Below are positions 27,201 through 42,200 of a stretch of 64,000 nt of DNA, piece after piece. This DNA is from Hydractinia symbiolongicarpus (Eukaryota > Cnidaria > Hydrozoa > Anthoathecata > Hydractiniidae). Where the stretch lies: NCBI RefSeq assembly GCF_029227915.1, contig NC_079889.1:7440001-7504000 (forward strand), written 5' to 3'. Under the pieces are notes generated by a model. The model did no database searches and was not told the origin of the DNA. It saw nothing but the letters and a program-made list of their open reading frames with translations. Numbering within the stretch: the first letter of the stretch is position 1; each line of letters opens with the position of its first letter. The position numbers and the translations under genes are program-made.

Positions 27201-30200
27201 ACATCTGGAAACCAGTCGATGGTATTTTTTAAGTTGATGATTTTTCACAGATATAAAATAACAAAACAGCAAAATCCAAACAAAAACTCGAAAAAGAGTA
27301 ATCTATTAAGAAATATCTTTTTTTTGTTAATACAGCAGGTTTGAAATATTTTTGATGAAAATGGCGTACTGGAGTTCTGTTTACTAACGGAACAAACCAT
27401 TTGTAATGTTTTGAAAAAGCTCGAGATTGGTCGTTGGTGAATACAAGAATGTTGTGAATAACATTCTTCACGGCTATAATTACTAACGCCCTTGGTACTG
27501 TCCATATTTATAATATGAAATAAACTGATATTATATATGAACCATATGTTATTGCAATATGCGGCGTTTTCCCTCGATTTATCTACTAATCTACGCTAAT
27601 AAAAACATTATGATGTGAAACATGTGAAATAAGACAGAACCGACCGCGCCGTACGAGTTTGGCTAGTAGCTATAAAGGCCAAACATCATATACAAATTGA
27701 GTTAAAAGCAAGTAAAAACTCAACCTACTTCACAGTTCTGTATCTCACATTCATCGTTAAAAATCCAAAGGCCAACACAAAACCAATCAGAGCTAAAGCC
27801 CAAACACTTCCCAGCAATGCATTGCTGTAATACAAAGGTTGCCACACAATTGTAGCTCGATCACGTGGTACGTATCCGTCTATCACAAAAAAGAAAGTTT
27901 TTATACTACATTTAACGGAAGTGTAACCTCTTGTTCGCCCATTTTAACCATTTTGACCTCTCTGTTTGCCCGGTCTTTGCTTTTTTTATTATAGTTATTT
28001 TTATTATTCTATTTCCATTCTCGAGAAAATTCATCTTTTTGGAAATCATTTCTCGTATTAGTGAAGGAAAGACGATCCTTTTAAGAAAAATTGTGCACTT
28101 TTGCGATACCAATATGAAAGAAATCCGATGAGACCCCGTTCCAAAATTGCCCCGAGTGCCACTAATTCGATGAAGTCATAATAAAAAGCAATAAAAATTT
28201 CATATATCCAAAACACGGGTTGTTGTATACCAATCGATAGATTCTTGAACTCTGGTCAAACTTTTTTCCAGAAGCACATGCTAAAAATGTGACGGCAGAA
28301 AGTTATATTTACAAATATTCTAATCTGAGGACAAGCTAATGAATTATATATTTACTAGTCGTTAGCCCGTGGAAAAATCCACCGGTTCGCCCGTCCTTTT
28401 TATACCGCATCGCGTGCGTCTTAATTGCGCAGCTAAGCTATCATTTTGCGTGACAGACAGACAGACGGACAGACGTATACATATTAACAAATTAAGAGTC
28501 TCACTGCATTCCAAAAATATATAAAACACATAAGTTTGACGAAAATTAAAAATTGGTTGAAATGTAGATCCTACTACCCCATAAGAAAGCAGTCCTTGAA
28601 CCAAAAATAAATTCGTGCTTTTTTCATTTTGGTATCACAAAGCGCATATTTGTTTCTCTTTCACACTGTAACAAGTTGGCGAGGATGATATTGTAGTTCC
28701 TTTCAGTAGTTACATTTCACTTGTCTGTTCGTTTGTCAAAATCAATATAATTGTAAGTTTCATTTCTAAAAATGCTTTACCTGGAAACAATTCATTCACA
28801 CTTGCATGTATCGATATTTCATCTTCTGCGGTTTTGTGTGAGCCAATGTTTACGTAGGTGCCTAAACAACGGAAAAACATCCCTATCAAAAACAAGGCGA
28901 TTACATCGCAAAAGATGACTCTCCCTGCGAATTTTTGTTGGAGGTAGTTAATTTCGCGTTTTGAGAAATTTCAAGTTGCTGACATACGTATAACTTTTGC
29001 CCAATGTTTTTAATAAATTGCAAAAAAATGTAAAACTATACAATGAAAAGAAATGTAAGTAACGTGCTACCATTTCTAAATTGTCTGAACAGAATTTCAC
29101 CAAGTCTTTCTCTTGAACTTGTGTCATATCTGACGGATCCCTGGGAAAAAAAGGAAATAAAAAATAAATAAATTTGAAGTTTCAATTTATACGGCAGTAC
29201 ATTATAACTAGTTGTATAGCCCGTTGAAAAATCCATTAAAGACACTAAATCATCAAAACTGCATATTAATACATATTAATAATAAGCACATTTTTGTCGG
29301 CGAATCTGAGGCATAAAAAGTCAAGAATGTTTGTTATTTTACATGACATTAAATTAAAAAATGTAATCCATGTAAGTGCTGAAAAGTACTACTTATATGA
29401 TCATAACAGAGTTTCACACCCCGCAGGTCTGGGCGCTAGCGAAGCTCTTTGTAGGGACAAATTTTTGGCTTGTTTTCACTTGTCTCAATAACCCAAAGAT
29501 CTTTTGGAATCATTTTTTAATATTATAGCTAGCTATAGGTATCTGTTTAATGAGCTACATTATTTTGGCTGTACTAGTAGCTATATAAATCTTGAATGAC
29601 ATACTAGCAATTCCTCTTCGATCAGCACTGTGATATTTTTAAGACAATATTAAAACTTGTGATGTAACTAGCTACCAAAATAAGGCTTCTTTCTCTTTTG
29701 ACTGCCAACTTTTCATGGTGAGTGTACCCCCACAACTTAAAGCAATTATTAACCAAGTTTAGGTCTTGAAATTTCATAATATACACTCTTATGTCAATAC
29801 TGAGTATCCTTCTTTTAAATAATTTAAAACCAATATATCGCACCAGTTTCAAAAGTGAAAATACAAAGGAAAAATTCTCTGCGTGCTACATGATTTTCCT
29901 AGCAAATGCCTTACGCTCTGCGGGGGATATAAAAATTTGTCCTTACAAGCGCTTTGCTAGTGCCCAGACTTGCGCGGTATGAAACTCCGTAATTTTGTTA
30001 AAAAAACAAGACAAACTAACGTTATAATTTTTCAAAATGAAAAACATGAGTAAGACAAACTTAAAATTTTTTTCTCTCAGTTAATATATTGTCTGAAGTA
30101 AAACAAAGAAGAATAAAAATTAAAAAAAAATTTCTTACTGAAGCTCCTTCTAGATTTATCTTCTCCAAAGCTTGTGCCATCACATGTACTTGCATATAAG

Positions 30201-33200
30201 ACCCATAGGTAAAATTGCTCAAATTAAAGTTATGTGGCGGTTTTGTCACAGCATCTAAACTCTTGGCGATTGCCCACACCGCATCAAAAGCAAATGAAGC
30301 ACCTTCGTAAAACAATGAAGAGTCATCTGGTATATGCGTAGTTGTTAAACGTCGTTTCTCAGTTTTGATTAGCTCCCATATCTCAGCGGCTGTCTACAAT
30401 GGGTATCAAATATATGTTGTAGAAAGAAAAGTTTTCGATATTCCTAATAAAAAAGTCAAAGACTTTCCTCCAAAATCTGGATAAAATGGTTATAGCTAAT
30501 TTTTTTTTTTGCTGATAGATGTAAAATATGCTTTTGCTACGAAGAGGAAAAATAGGAATAAAAGAAACAGCGCAGAAAATATTAGTTATTCAAAGTTTAT
30601 ACTAAAAGTAATAAATTCCGCAACTATTGCAATGTGTTTTATCAGGGCAATTTATTGATGTAAAATGTTGTGTAAAAGGAGATATTTTACCCTGTTAGCA
30701 ATTGTAATTTTTCCATCACTTCTCAGATCAGCTCTTTTTGTTGTAAAGTGGCCTTCAGCAGCAATAATCATTTCAGTACTGTTACATGCATATCCACGTG
30801 CATCTTCATACCAATTTCTCGACAAACCATGACTAACTATCCAAACAAACTTTGGTCCATACATTTTCCTCAAATATGCCTAGAAAGGATTCCCTTCCAT
30901 TTTAAAATTTAAAAAAGATACTAAAATTTTATTTTCCGCAAAACTTTGGTCTCTTAAATAACGTTGGTCTCGGAGAATAAAATTTTTAAGTTTGATTTGG
31001 GGATAGAATCTTAATAATCGTGCAAAATGCGGAAGAAAAATTATAGTGCCATAAATGCGAAGAAGGAAACTCGAATAGTTATTGTTTTGTAGTCACAAAT
31101 GAAATGGAATATAGTTTTCAAACGATGCAAGACAACTTTTAGAGCAAAATCAAACTGGAGTTAGTAATATAAGATATGTTCCATGTTACGGCAACTCCCA
31201 CCAAACTCTCTTTCCACCAAGTCAGTGACAATTTTTACAAAGGTAGCTGCATTAACACAAGAAAAAGCCTCTGCAGGAAAAACTGACCTAACGAAGGCGA
31301 AATAATTTAACATACCTCGCAGAATATTTTCTTTGCACCATAATTATTAAAATCTGCAAAAATAATTCTTGTGTCTAAAGCCTATAATGAGAATAAAACA
31401 TCGATGATGCTCTGCCGAAGGTCAGTTTTTTCTCGTAAAATCTTTTGAAATCGGACTTTTTCTCAGGTTCTTCACCGTCTTAGTAATTTTTCACTATTTT
31501 GCTTTCGCTCTGCACAATCAAATTTTAGTACCTTCGTTATTTTTTTCCCCAGATCTCGACATACTTTTACTTACTACTTTTAAGAATAAAAGAGTTTTAT
31601 TGTTTGAAAGAAAGCTTAAATTTTATGATAAAATTATTATATTATAATATCTAATACATCTAAACATCACTATAAGAAAAAAAATATTAAAGAAAACACA
31701 CAAATCAATAGCCTGCAAAGAATAAATGCAATGTAATATTGCATAGGGAAAGATAATAAAATTCAGATAATCAAGTAAGCAAAGCAAGCTCTGCTCTAAG
31801 TTGAAATCTTTGTGATCAGATTTTAATGCACATAAATCCGTTATATATAATATAGCAATGATACCTTACTGATGTAAAGAAAGATTTAGTATGAGAAAAT
31901 GTTGTAGCAGTATCACGTACCATTTCCACAGAAATTATGTTGACTTGATTAGATTCCATATTTGTGAATGTTATAATAGTAAAAATAAAAAAAGTAAAAT
32001 ATAAAAATTTAATTTCCTAGTGGTTTATATAAAAGATCTTTTGGAGTAGTTAAACACATCACGTCTGCTGTCGATGACGATCCGGAAGTTTTTAGAAATA
32101 TTTGACAAAAAATGGATAAAATATATCAAATCCATGCCAAAAAATTAACAAGATGTGAAATTTTCTGCTACAAAAATCTATTTAATTACGCTATATTTGA
32201 TCTTTGTTTGAAAGCGAGGCTCGTAAGGGAAAAATGAATTGAAGTGATCTATAGCCAAAGTAGTTTAAGTCACAAAAATATTAGCATTTGGATAAAAATA
32301 AATACAATATGTTTATGTTATTGTATATAGAAACCATGCCATCGAACAATATACACGTTCGATCAACTGAAGGAAAAGAATTTCTTTTCGAACACAATGC
32401 AAACATTTCTATAGTTTTATTTTGAAAGTTCCATTATTTGCCGTCGTTGGAGTGGATTGCGTTGTTGTAAAATTAAAGGAGCAATTGTTGAAATTGCCAG
32501 AAAAAAACAAAAAAATGTAGATAAATGTTTTATCAAGAGATAGTTGATGATTCAGGAGTGGCGTTCAGTGGATTTACTTTATCCTTGTTTGAAAAACTCA
32601 AAAAGTGAGACATTTATGAAACGATGAGTTTTGTTAGCTGCTTTGTAGCTTTTCAGGAAATCTCTACCTTTATGATCACTATGTTGCTTTGGAAAACATA
32701 TTGAAGCATTACTTCCAAATTTCGTAGTATACTTTGTTTTCAGAGACTGTTGGTCCAGTATAAATTGATCTATTTCATCGTACTCCTAAGGGCTTAAATC
32801 AAATACTTTAAAACTTGCATTTTCTTTGGATTTTTTAAATTTAATAAAAGTTTGTTTTTTATGTACATTTTGACCGGTCGCTACAGAAAAATTGACGTGA
32901 TCGACATAGGCTAATAAAAACATCAGATATAAAGAACACATTACACTGCTAGGTACTTATAACAAATATTCGCCTACGATTTTACTATAATTGTTAATGG
33001 CATGGCCATGGTTACGAGGTTGGCTTCACAACGAAAATAATAATCAGCCTGAAAAATGGCTCTAAAACTCTAACTCTAAAAATGGCTCCAAAGCCCGACG
33101 CAATGTGGAGAAATCAGTTATAAATCGAAAAACGGAAGGGTTTGGATATCTTCGTATCAGAAATTTCAAATTTCAAGACAAAAAAATGGTGAATTTTTAC

Positions 33201-36200
33201 TACATAATATTTGATTTTTTTCTTATATCAAGAATTACTCGATAACAATACAATTTTCTTGCTGGATACTCTTCGATTTAAAATCAGTTTGTTTTCATTA
33301 AAATTCACCTTTAAAATATATGTTAAGTTTGTACCATTTAAATAGAATAAGGTAGATTATGAGTACAACAAGTATTCACAAGTTAATAATTTGATTTTTT
33401 AATCAAATTACAAAAAAAATGTAAAGTTTACTGTAATAATAGCCTTATTTGTACAAAATAATAGCTGAATCGTTACTTTGTGCTACGATACAAGTGTATA
33501 ATGTGAAAAAATCTGAGGACCAGAACAATGTTATTCGCGAAAGTTTTTGTTCGCAATAATGAAGATTTTGGAAAATTCGCGAAAGTTTTTTCTGTAAAAT
33601 TTCTTCCAGAAGTAGAATTCGCAAAATTACATTTTGCGATTTTTTATCTTCGCGAAAATTTCTGCCTGCGAAAATTTCTACCCTTAAAGTATGAGCTTTT
33701 TTTATGATCATTGAAATTCTGAAATCGTCATGGTAATGCAACTACTGATCAAACGTCAAAGTTAATGATAATGTTATTACGAAGTTAGAGGATGTGTTAC
33801 ACAAAAAAAAAATTCAAAAATATAATATATAATGCTGAACTTAAAGTTACCAATGACAATTAAGCAATGTTTTCCTTACCTTTAACTTTTCCATTTGCGT
33901 GTCAACATTTGTCAGATGTAAACTTGAAAATCCGCTCACTGATAAAGTTGTAAAGTTTTGCGCATTCAATCCCTTTGATAAATGATCAACTGCCTATAAC
34001 ATATTTTTATAACACATCATTAGCAATAGATTGTTTCTTTGCATACTTTCAATCAAATGCCTTTTTTGTATACGTGTTGTTTTTCTCGTTTCGTGCGCCC
34101 TGGGCACGTTTAACTATGACTAACTACCTGCTTAAGTTTGATTTTCTGTTCGTTTTTGACAATATCAAAATGCTTATTTTTTATCTCGAAAATTAGTCCT
34201 TTAATTGAAACCGCTTTGCTTTTCCCAAAACATTGAATAATAAACAAATAGCACACTTAAACATGATGCTGACCTTGAAATCTATTTTCTTGCCAAATTA
34301 ATACTATTTTAAGTGAAAGCTATTCTAAAAATTGGAATTGTTTCGTTTTCAAGAAAAGCCAACAACAAAAGGACACAGAACAATCACAACCTTTATTCAA
34401 TATAGGCAAAATATGAAAGGCTTGATATCACACTGCGGATTAGGAGAGGATACAAGAATTTAAAGAAGTTTGTCCAAACTTTTGATGAATGTAATAATAG
34501 TAGTATGTTAAAAAAAGATTTGAGGGGTAGTAATATGCTAAATAAAGTATTAAAATATATATCTCAAAGCAGAGGTGGGTCTCCCTGCCTTAATTTTAGT
34601 TAAAATTATTGAGAAAGCACCTTTTTCGAGGCTTTCAAAATTTTATAGAACTGTGACATGTCACAACGGGATTTAAAGCGACTGTATGCGCAAAAGTTGC
34701 AATGAAGTTCTTTTGAAATGTATGTTACGTCTATCGGGCACACTCGTGTAAGCACTCCACACACGGGTGTTTGTCATGGCTTACCTGCACTAAGCGCTCA
34801 TCCCAGTGTCACGATTAATTATTGCACATTTATATGAAAAAAAAAACGATGCTGGTCGTTGAGGAGAAAGTTATTTTGCCACATACTGTATACATGTAAT
34901 GAAGCGCTCCGCGTGGCTGTTGTTTTAACAACTTTTGATTATCTTTGATATTCAACAAATCAGTTCTTTAATTACTTTTTTTTGTATAAAGCAGAATATG
35001 CTCCAACATTACTAAAATTTATCATGATAATGGTCAAAAGAAAGTCAAAAATTAAGGAAGAAAATTTAAAACAGTTGTTATTCATTTTTTTAATGGTGTC
35101 ATTTCATAAATAGATCCAAAAGTCATTATATATTTCGTTAGGCCTATGTCCAGTATTTTTTCTTGTTAACACACAAAAAGCATATTAGTCATTTTGAAAA
35201 AAAATATTTGTTGTTGATGTTCAATGACGTAATGTTATAACTTATGCTAATAATAAGTCGACTGTGTTTTTTCGACCAATGAGTTTTACCGAAACTGGCA
35301 GGGATAGAATTTAAAAAAAAAACATAGACAATATATATATATTATTATTATCAATATGAATAGGTTTCGACTGATCGCATCACAGATGATTTCAATAAAA
35401 GCAAAAGAGTTCGATCTCCTTCTTTATATCTGCCTGCATGTACAGAGCATCTTGCTTAGGGCGAATGCATTTTTATTGTTCCAGTGGAGAAACAATATAG
35501 CAGAGAGTGCATAGCTTACTTACGCCTTTTACACTTTCAATCTTTACTTAGAAATAGCATTGAAAATCTTTAGATTTCAATCGCATGTCAACATCTAAAA
35601 CTTACATGGTAATTCAAACTCTGAGTGTAATCATACAGAAGTGAGACATGTTTCCAGTTGAAATGTCGAAGGAAACTTATCGTTGCCTTGTTAAATGAAT
35701 AACTTGATGGTGTGGTACGGAAAAAGAATGGATAATGAATTTTTGATATCAAAGTTGGGTCAACAGCTGCATACGAAATCTAAAGTGAAAGGAAACATTC
35801 GAGTAACATCATACTGAAATCTGGAATGGTTTTGTGTGTTAGTTTTAACTTACATTAAAACAAAGTAACACAAAAAAGTAAGGTATGCAAACGATGCATT
35901 AAATGTATACCTGCAGAATTCCACGGACAGTACAAACTTCAGCAGTGGCAATGGTCGGTGCAGAATATCCTGGACCAATAATCGCTACCTTTGCTGGGCC
36001 ATTATACAAGAGCTGGTACAAACTTTGCATTGTAAATCCAACTTTTCCCTAATTTAGAGAAGAAAGATATTTAAGATCGACACTATTGGCCAATCGTATG
36101 TTTTTGTATTTGCAAATCAAGTTTTGTGACTTTCCACATCAGCTTGGTTTTGGTTTGTGCCTTTTTTTATTTACTTTATTTACTAGTCGTTAAGCCCGTG

Positions 36201-39200
36201 GGAAAATCCTATAAGGAACAACAAAAAATATCCGCCATCTGAATTTTTGGTGACGTCAGCAATGAACCCGTTGATAGCCAAACTTTGTTTTCTAAGATAT
36301 TTATTTAACAGTTACTTCCAGTGTAAAGAATACTGATCAAGAAAATGTATAGGATGATGTGCTTTTATCGAACGGTTAAAGAAATAGTGTGGTTAAATGC
36401 ATTTTCATGACATCATCATGCCTGTTTCTGAAACGGGTGGGTTGACTCAATTGGTCCTATCTAAGTAATCTGAAGTTACTTTCCTTTGACGTCAATATTG
36501 TTTTAATGCAAATTTTCGTGAATTACAGAACAATTTTATAGATGAATGTTTTACAGACTGTTGAAGAAAATTATATAAAATATAATCGAAGTTGCAAATC
36601 GAAGTAACACACTGACAGACACACGGAAGTTTTATATTATTATAAAAGACTAGTCAATAGGGTCCATGAAAAAAATCTACCTAGACAGAATAATAATAGA
36701 AAAATAAGTTGTCCTTGGTGTTTTGCTGACGTTAACAGTACGTATACACAAAAAATTGGCGGAATAAGTCTACCCGTTATCTGTAATGTTTAGAGCTTGA
36801 AACGCTGATGAAAATAATGTATAGAATCATGTACTTTTGACAAACTCTTACAGATATATTGAATTTAAAGGTTCTTTAAGACATCATCAACCCGTTTGTT
36901 TCGAAGTAGATTTAGGGACCAAGAATTGGGAGAATTACCCGATTAGGTCGCAGGTTAACGCTACTTACCCACGCGGTGAAAAATGACTAACGGGACTAAC
37001 GGACTAACTCAGCTTCGGGAACTTACCCAATTTGATCCCCTGGTTACCCACGCGAGAGATGGCGTCAGTTATTTCTAGTTGTTTCCAAGATATAAACATT
37101 GAGACCAATGCAATGATTTCGCTAATTTTAAAAATGATATTGACGTCGGTCTAATAGCCTTCAGGCCGTAACGTAAGAAAAATTAATAATTAAGACATAA
37201 ATTTTTCGGCTACCTTCAAGGAAACATGAGCACATCCACTTTGCCTATCATATGTACTGTGCGCAGTATACGCATGCGCACTGCATAAATACGCGAAGTA
37301 ACGTAATAATAACATAACCTCAACATTAAACAATTTTGCATTCTTATTACTAAACAAGAAACCGCGGTCGGTTTGAAATCACATATAACTTAGAAGCATT
37401 TCAATGTACACGTTCCTGCTAAGAATATGTAGATATAATACAGATCCAGATTAAATAAAAAGAATGATAAGCTGCGTTTCCAGCTGCATCACTTGCATTT
37501 GCATATTCGTAAATTGTGTGTTTGAGGATGGCGGGATAAAATTGTTCATAAGACTAATTAGAACATGGTGTGTCAAAGCAGGAAAAAGAACTAGTCAAGA
37601 ATAAACCCAACCTCGGACATGTTGATTAAGATATACCAGGACGTTATCAAACTTTCTGCATGCTTTAAAATTTTATCAACTATTCTTATCACTCAAACCA
37701 AAGCTTATTTTCAAAAGCTTTGATCTTCGATCGATAACCAAGCTTTGATCCTCTGCACGGGAGAGCTAATATTAAAAGAATGTGCAGAAAGAAAGCGGAT
37801 GGGAAAATAAACAAGACGTAAATTAGCTCGCAAAACAAGAGCCTAAATGAATTTGCTTTACTGTGGAAGCATACGATCTAGCCTATTTATTTTCGCAACT
37901 AGCGTATAGGAAAATAATTAAAACTCTGTCCGGACATACCCCGAGCTCGACGAGAGATTGATTCTCAGACTACATACGAATAAATGTTATTTTTTGAAAA
38001 AGAAACATTGCGAAAAATTTAAGTGCATATTCATTTCTATTTCTTCACGAAAAACAGAACAAAGGAGGTCACACAAAAATTACGTGCACGATCGGCATCA
38101 GCCACCACTTGTGTGCATGTGCAAAATATTTTTAAGTGGAGTATAAACCACTGGGACGGGTTATTGAAGGAATGCCGATTCTCTTGCGCAGTAAACAGAA
38201 ACAGCAATTTAGGCAAGTATTACAAATTGCGGCACAACAACCCCAGTGTTTTTCTTCTTTTCGCAAAGTGGAAATTGCGATTTCACTCTTAATTACACTC
38301 GTCCCAGAGGAGAGGAGTGCATTGGTTTCGGCTTGTGCGACCAAAAGTGACATGCGATCTGACCGAAGATCGTAACTTACCCGCTCCTCCGCGCCATAAT
38401 TCTTCTTTTTTTCCGCGACCATATTTCCCGCTTCTTATCATGTTGTGCGTGTCTTAACCCGTATTTTTCAGACCACAGACCAGTCGTTTATGCATCGCTA
38501 CCGCTGAAGTCAAAGCATGCGCACTGCCCGCTGAGAATCGAAGCACTCTTAGCTGTGTTTTCACATTTCTACGAAGTTCTTTTAAAAAATAGTAGCGGAA
38601 TATAAATGAAGTATCGCTGAAATATTTATCTTGCTTTCATGCAATCTGCTATCTTGCTAGACTTGCTGACCTACTGTTGTTGTACAATTTGTGCCTAGTG
38701 TGTTGTTGTTCTGCAATGTCTGCCTTCACTCACTGAAATTTAAAGCTGCTAGATCGAGAAGACTTTCAATACCTGGGGAAGCTGCTTTAGGTACCAAGGT
38801 ACGTCGTGCTGAATATCATTCATCATTCCATTGACATAGTGTATTATTTTATTTCATATAACTAGATAATTATGTTTTTCTGCCATGTTTTGACGATATC
38901 TTCTTTCTTGCACAAACTTCTATTATTTTTGTGCGGGGATATTAAATCTAATCCAGGTCCTGCTTACCATATTAAATCAGTTAATGGGTCATTTAATCAA
39001 GGCGACAAAAAGTTTGGTGAAACTGCTGGTATTCAGTGTATGTGCAATGCTCTTCTAGCTATATGTTGTCCCAACTCAAAAGAATTTCTGTTTGAATATC
39101 ATTTGATTTAGATAACATCTTAGAACATGACGATGCTAATTTTAAGCAGTCAAATTTCAACAGACCCATGGCATGTTATGAGTTACCAACATCTATCAAT

Positions 39201-42200
39201 ATTGATCGTTTTCAAATTGCTATAAGTCTCCTGAGTAGTACGTCAGCTCTTTTGGGTGATGAACATTACTTCTTAGCTCATGGACAAATGAATTCAGAAA
39301 CAGTTCATTGTGTTTTCATTGTGTTGACATGCTGTCAAGGAAAATTGCAAGTTCTGACATACATGTTATACTTGGAGATTTCAATATAAATGCTTAAGCT
39401 GACCAGCCAGAATTAGCAGATATCATGAATGATTATACACAAATTGTACCAGGACCTACTCATCTAGCTGGTGCTATCCCCGATCATGTTTATGTGAAGA
39501 GTAGCGTTTTGTCGATGTACTGCATTAATTGCTATGTCAAGTGTATACATTTCTCTGATCATAATGCTATCAAATTTAGCCTTTCAACGACACCACGCTG
39601 ACAAACTGACAAGCCATATTTTGATCAATCAACTTTGCAGCCACTTTTATAGAGTTACGATGATAATGTCATCCTTTTAGCATATTATAAATATATATTA
39701 ATATTTATTATATTAAATATAACATTAGAAACACATGGTGTGGTATAAAATTTTCGATTCTTTTCAAATCTTCTTCAGTGTATACACAAGGAAAACCAGT
39801 TTCGTTCATGTTTGTATGAATATAAAAACATTCAAAACACATGGTGTGGTATAAATTTTTTATTAAAAAAATACATTTGTTCAAATATTTTTAGTAGTTT
39901 GGTTGTATATATACCTTTTGTATTTATGTAACATTGCAGTAAGTGAATAATATGCTCACTGAAGTTAATCAACCACCAAAATCACATTGTTCTACTATCA
40001 ACAAGATGGTTGTCTACATTATGAACTTCTTCTCATGTTCTGTTATTTTGGATTAGGTTTTTCAAAGAATGTTGGTGTGCTGTATTACACCTAAAACTGT
40101 TCAACCTCATTCGATTGAAAGTAATTGCAATCATCAGCGCAAGTGTATCACACCAATGACCTCACAACTATTTGATGTCCAAGTCGTCATATTTTGGTAA
40201 GCCATAACAATTATTTCGTAATAAAGTTTCCGACGAATGACTCTATCTTGGCTAGAAAATATTTAGTTCATATTTACACTAAGATAAGCTTTATTTTTTT
40301 TCATTGTTTTGCAATAATGAACCTCAAAAGTATTTTGTTGTTATTTAAACCTATAAACTGCTGAAACGATACTTTTTCTTGTTTTGAAAATTGTTTGTTC
40401 TCATTCATAGCTTTTCTCTAATGCTAGTCATTTGCTACAACAGTCACGCGAGTGCAACTGAAGACTGCACAGATCGTATGCAGCCTTTATATTCGTCTGA
40501 ACCATCACGTGAGCATTAATCCATCAGGCAATCTAAAAATCGCATTACGCTCTATGCTGGGGCATATTCGATTGACATGCAGAATGTTATAGAACAATCT
40601 TGTGGAGCAGCAGGTTGCTACTTCGTGAAAACGTCAGCGGAACAATGTTTGTATTAATTTTTTATGTATTAATGCATTATTCGAAACAATATTAATGACT
40701 CAAAATTATTTGCGTACTAATCATGAAATTTATAATCGATTTGTGAAACCACGGGTAAATCTCTCTACGCGGATAAGTTTTCAAGTCTTGTGATTGGTTG
40801 ATGCAATAAGTTACTCGCTTAATTATTTCTATTGCCTAATCCATGACACATTGGTGTGAGAAAGTTTCGGGTATGCGCATTTTGTTTTGAAATTTCTGAA
40901 ATCATTTTTCTTTCGACAATCTCGATCACGATGTGTCGTGAAAACAACGCATTGAAACGTTCTCAACCTTAGGAAAGTGTAGAGCGAGGACAGCGATGAT
41001 CTATGGATAGTCGCCTCGGGAAAACGTAGTGTGAGACAGTTATGTGTGGATAGTCACGTGTTACGGAGGTGAGACCGTGCTTAACGAACCGCACAGCTGC
41101 GAAGCCGGTTCATGGGTATTTTAAGACCCGTTTCCAGTTGAACGGGCGCTCTGAGCAATCTTAGAATATTGCGCAATATATATGATCGTCCGTCCGATGG
41201 ACAAAACTTTTCACTTGGTAGTTGAACCCGCGCCCGCTCAACTACGGCCGTAAAGCTATATGTCCATTCAGCGATTTTGTCGCTATTTCGCAAAATATAA
41301 GTAATGGAATACTCATGAACATGCACATATACAGAAACGACGAGTGTTTCAAACCGTCAAGTTTTCTTATTCTTATTCAATTTGAGGTGTGAAAGACCGA
41401 TTAGAAAAAAGATAATTATGTGGATAAAGCCAATATTCCCCTTCGAAAAATAAAAAAAATAGTTTCACCATTGAAAAGAATAACTAACTAATTGTACAAA
41501 AATATACCTCAAATGTCATAAATTTAGGTCCGCGTTAAGTAATGCTCGCGGTGTCTGACAGCGGACAATTCTTTCGCACGTGTATTATTCGCGAACGCAA
41601 AGTTAAATAAAAATTTTCATCAAAATGCTAAACACAACGTCCAGGATATTGACTGGGTGGATTAAGGTCTGCATTAAGGTTCCAGTTTTCATCTTTATAG
41701 CAGCCAACGTGTAAAGCGAAGACGAAGTAAATTAACTCACTGTATATATTTAATTCGAGATCTATTAAATGCTTTATGTATAAGAATATCAAAGTTATAA
41801 CTAGACTGGTTATTACTCTTTATTCCTCTTTGTTTAAACAATAGACCTATTATGTTTAACCCAAAATCCCAGCCTGGTAATCTTATAAAGCATATTCTTA
41901 TAAAATATCGTCACTTTATTCAAATCTTCCCTACCCAACCGTTTCCCTTGTTTAATGTATCACGCTTTTATAAGAACCTGGTTTGTTTGCTAATATATCA
42001 AGTTAAAAAAATAAGCCTATTGTATGTACCGTGGACTATGTTTTAAAAATAACGCTGGTCGCCCCTTTTAAGTGCTTTAAATGTGCGCAAAATTAGTGGT
42101 TACATTTAGACGACTTAAATTTTATTGTATTTAAAAAGTTCTTTCAGGAACTAGCCAGAGTCATTTAGTAGACTTCAACACATAACATGGTTTGTGGTCA

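Noticed and set aside
27229-27505. Two overlapping minus-strand ORFs just upstream of TM1 exon region
   Set aside because: Not in phase with the receptor and without domain features; intron sequence.
29622-29982. Small ORFs between receptor exons 7 and 8
   Set aside because: They lie in the body and edge of the MITE at 29409-29987.
38132-38422. Overlapping open frames on both strands at 38023-38422
   Set aside because: A GC-richer patch with frames open in several phases; no family resemblance or splice context. Kept only as possible upstream part of the 2A element.
41081-41326. GC-rich patch that looked like a tRNA or promoter
   Set aside because: No cloverleaf could be drawn and the GGTTCATGGGT match to a T-arm is partial.
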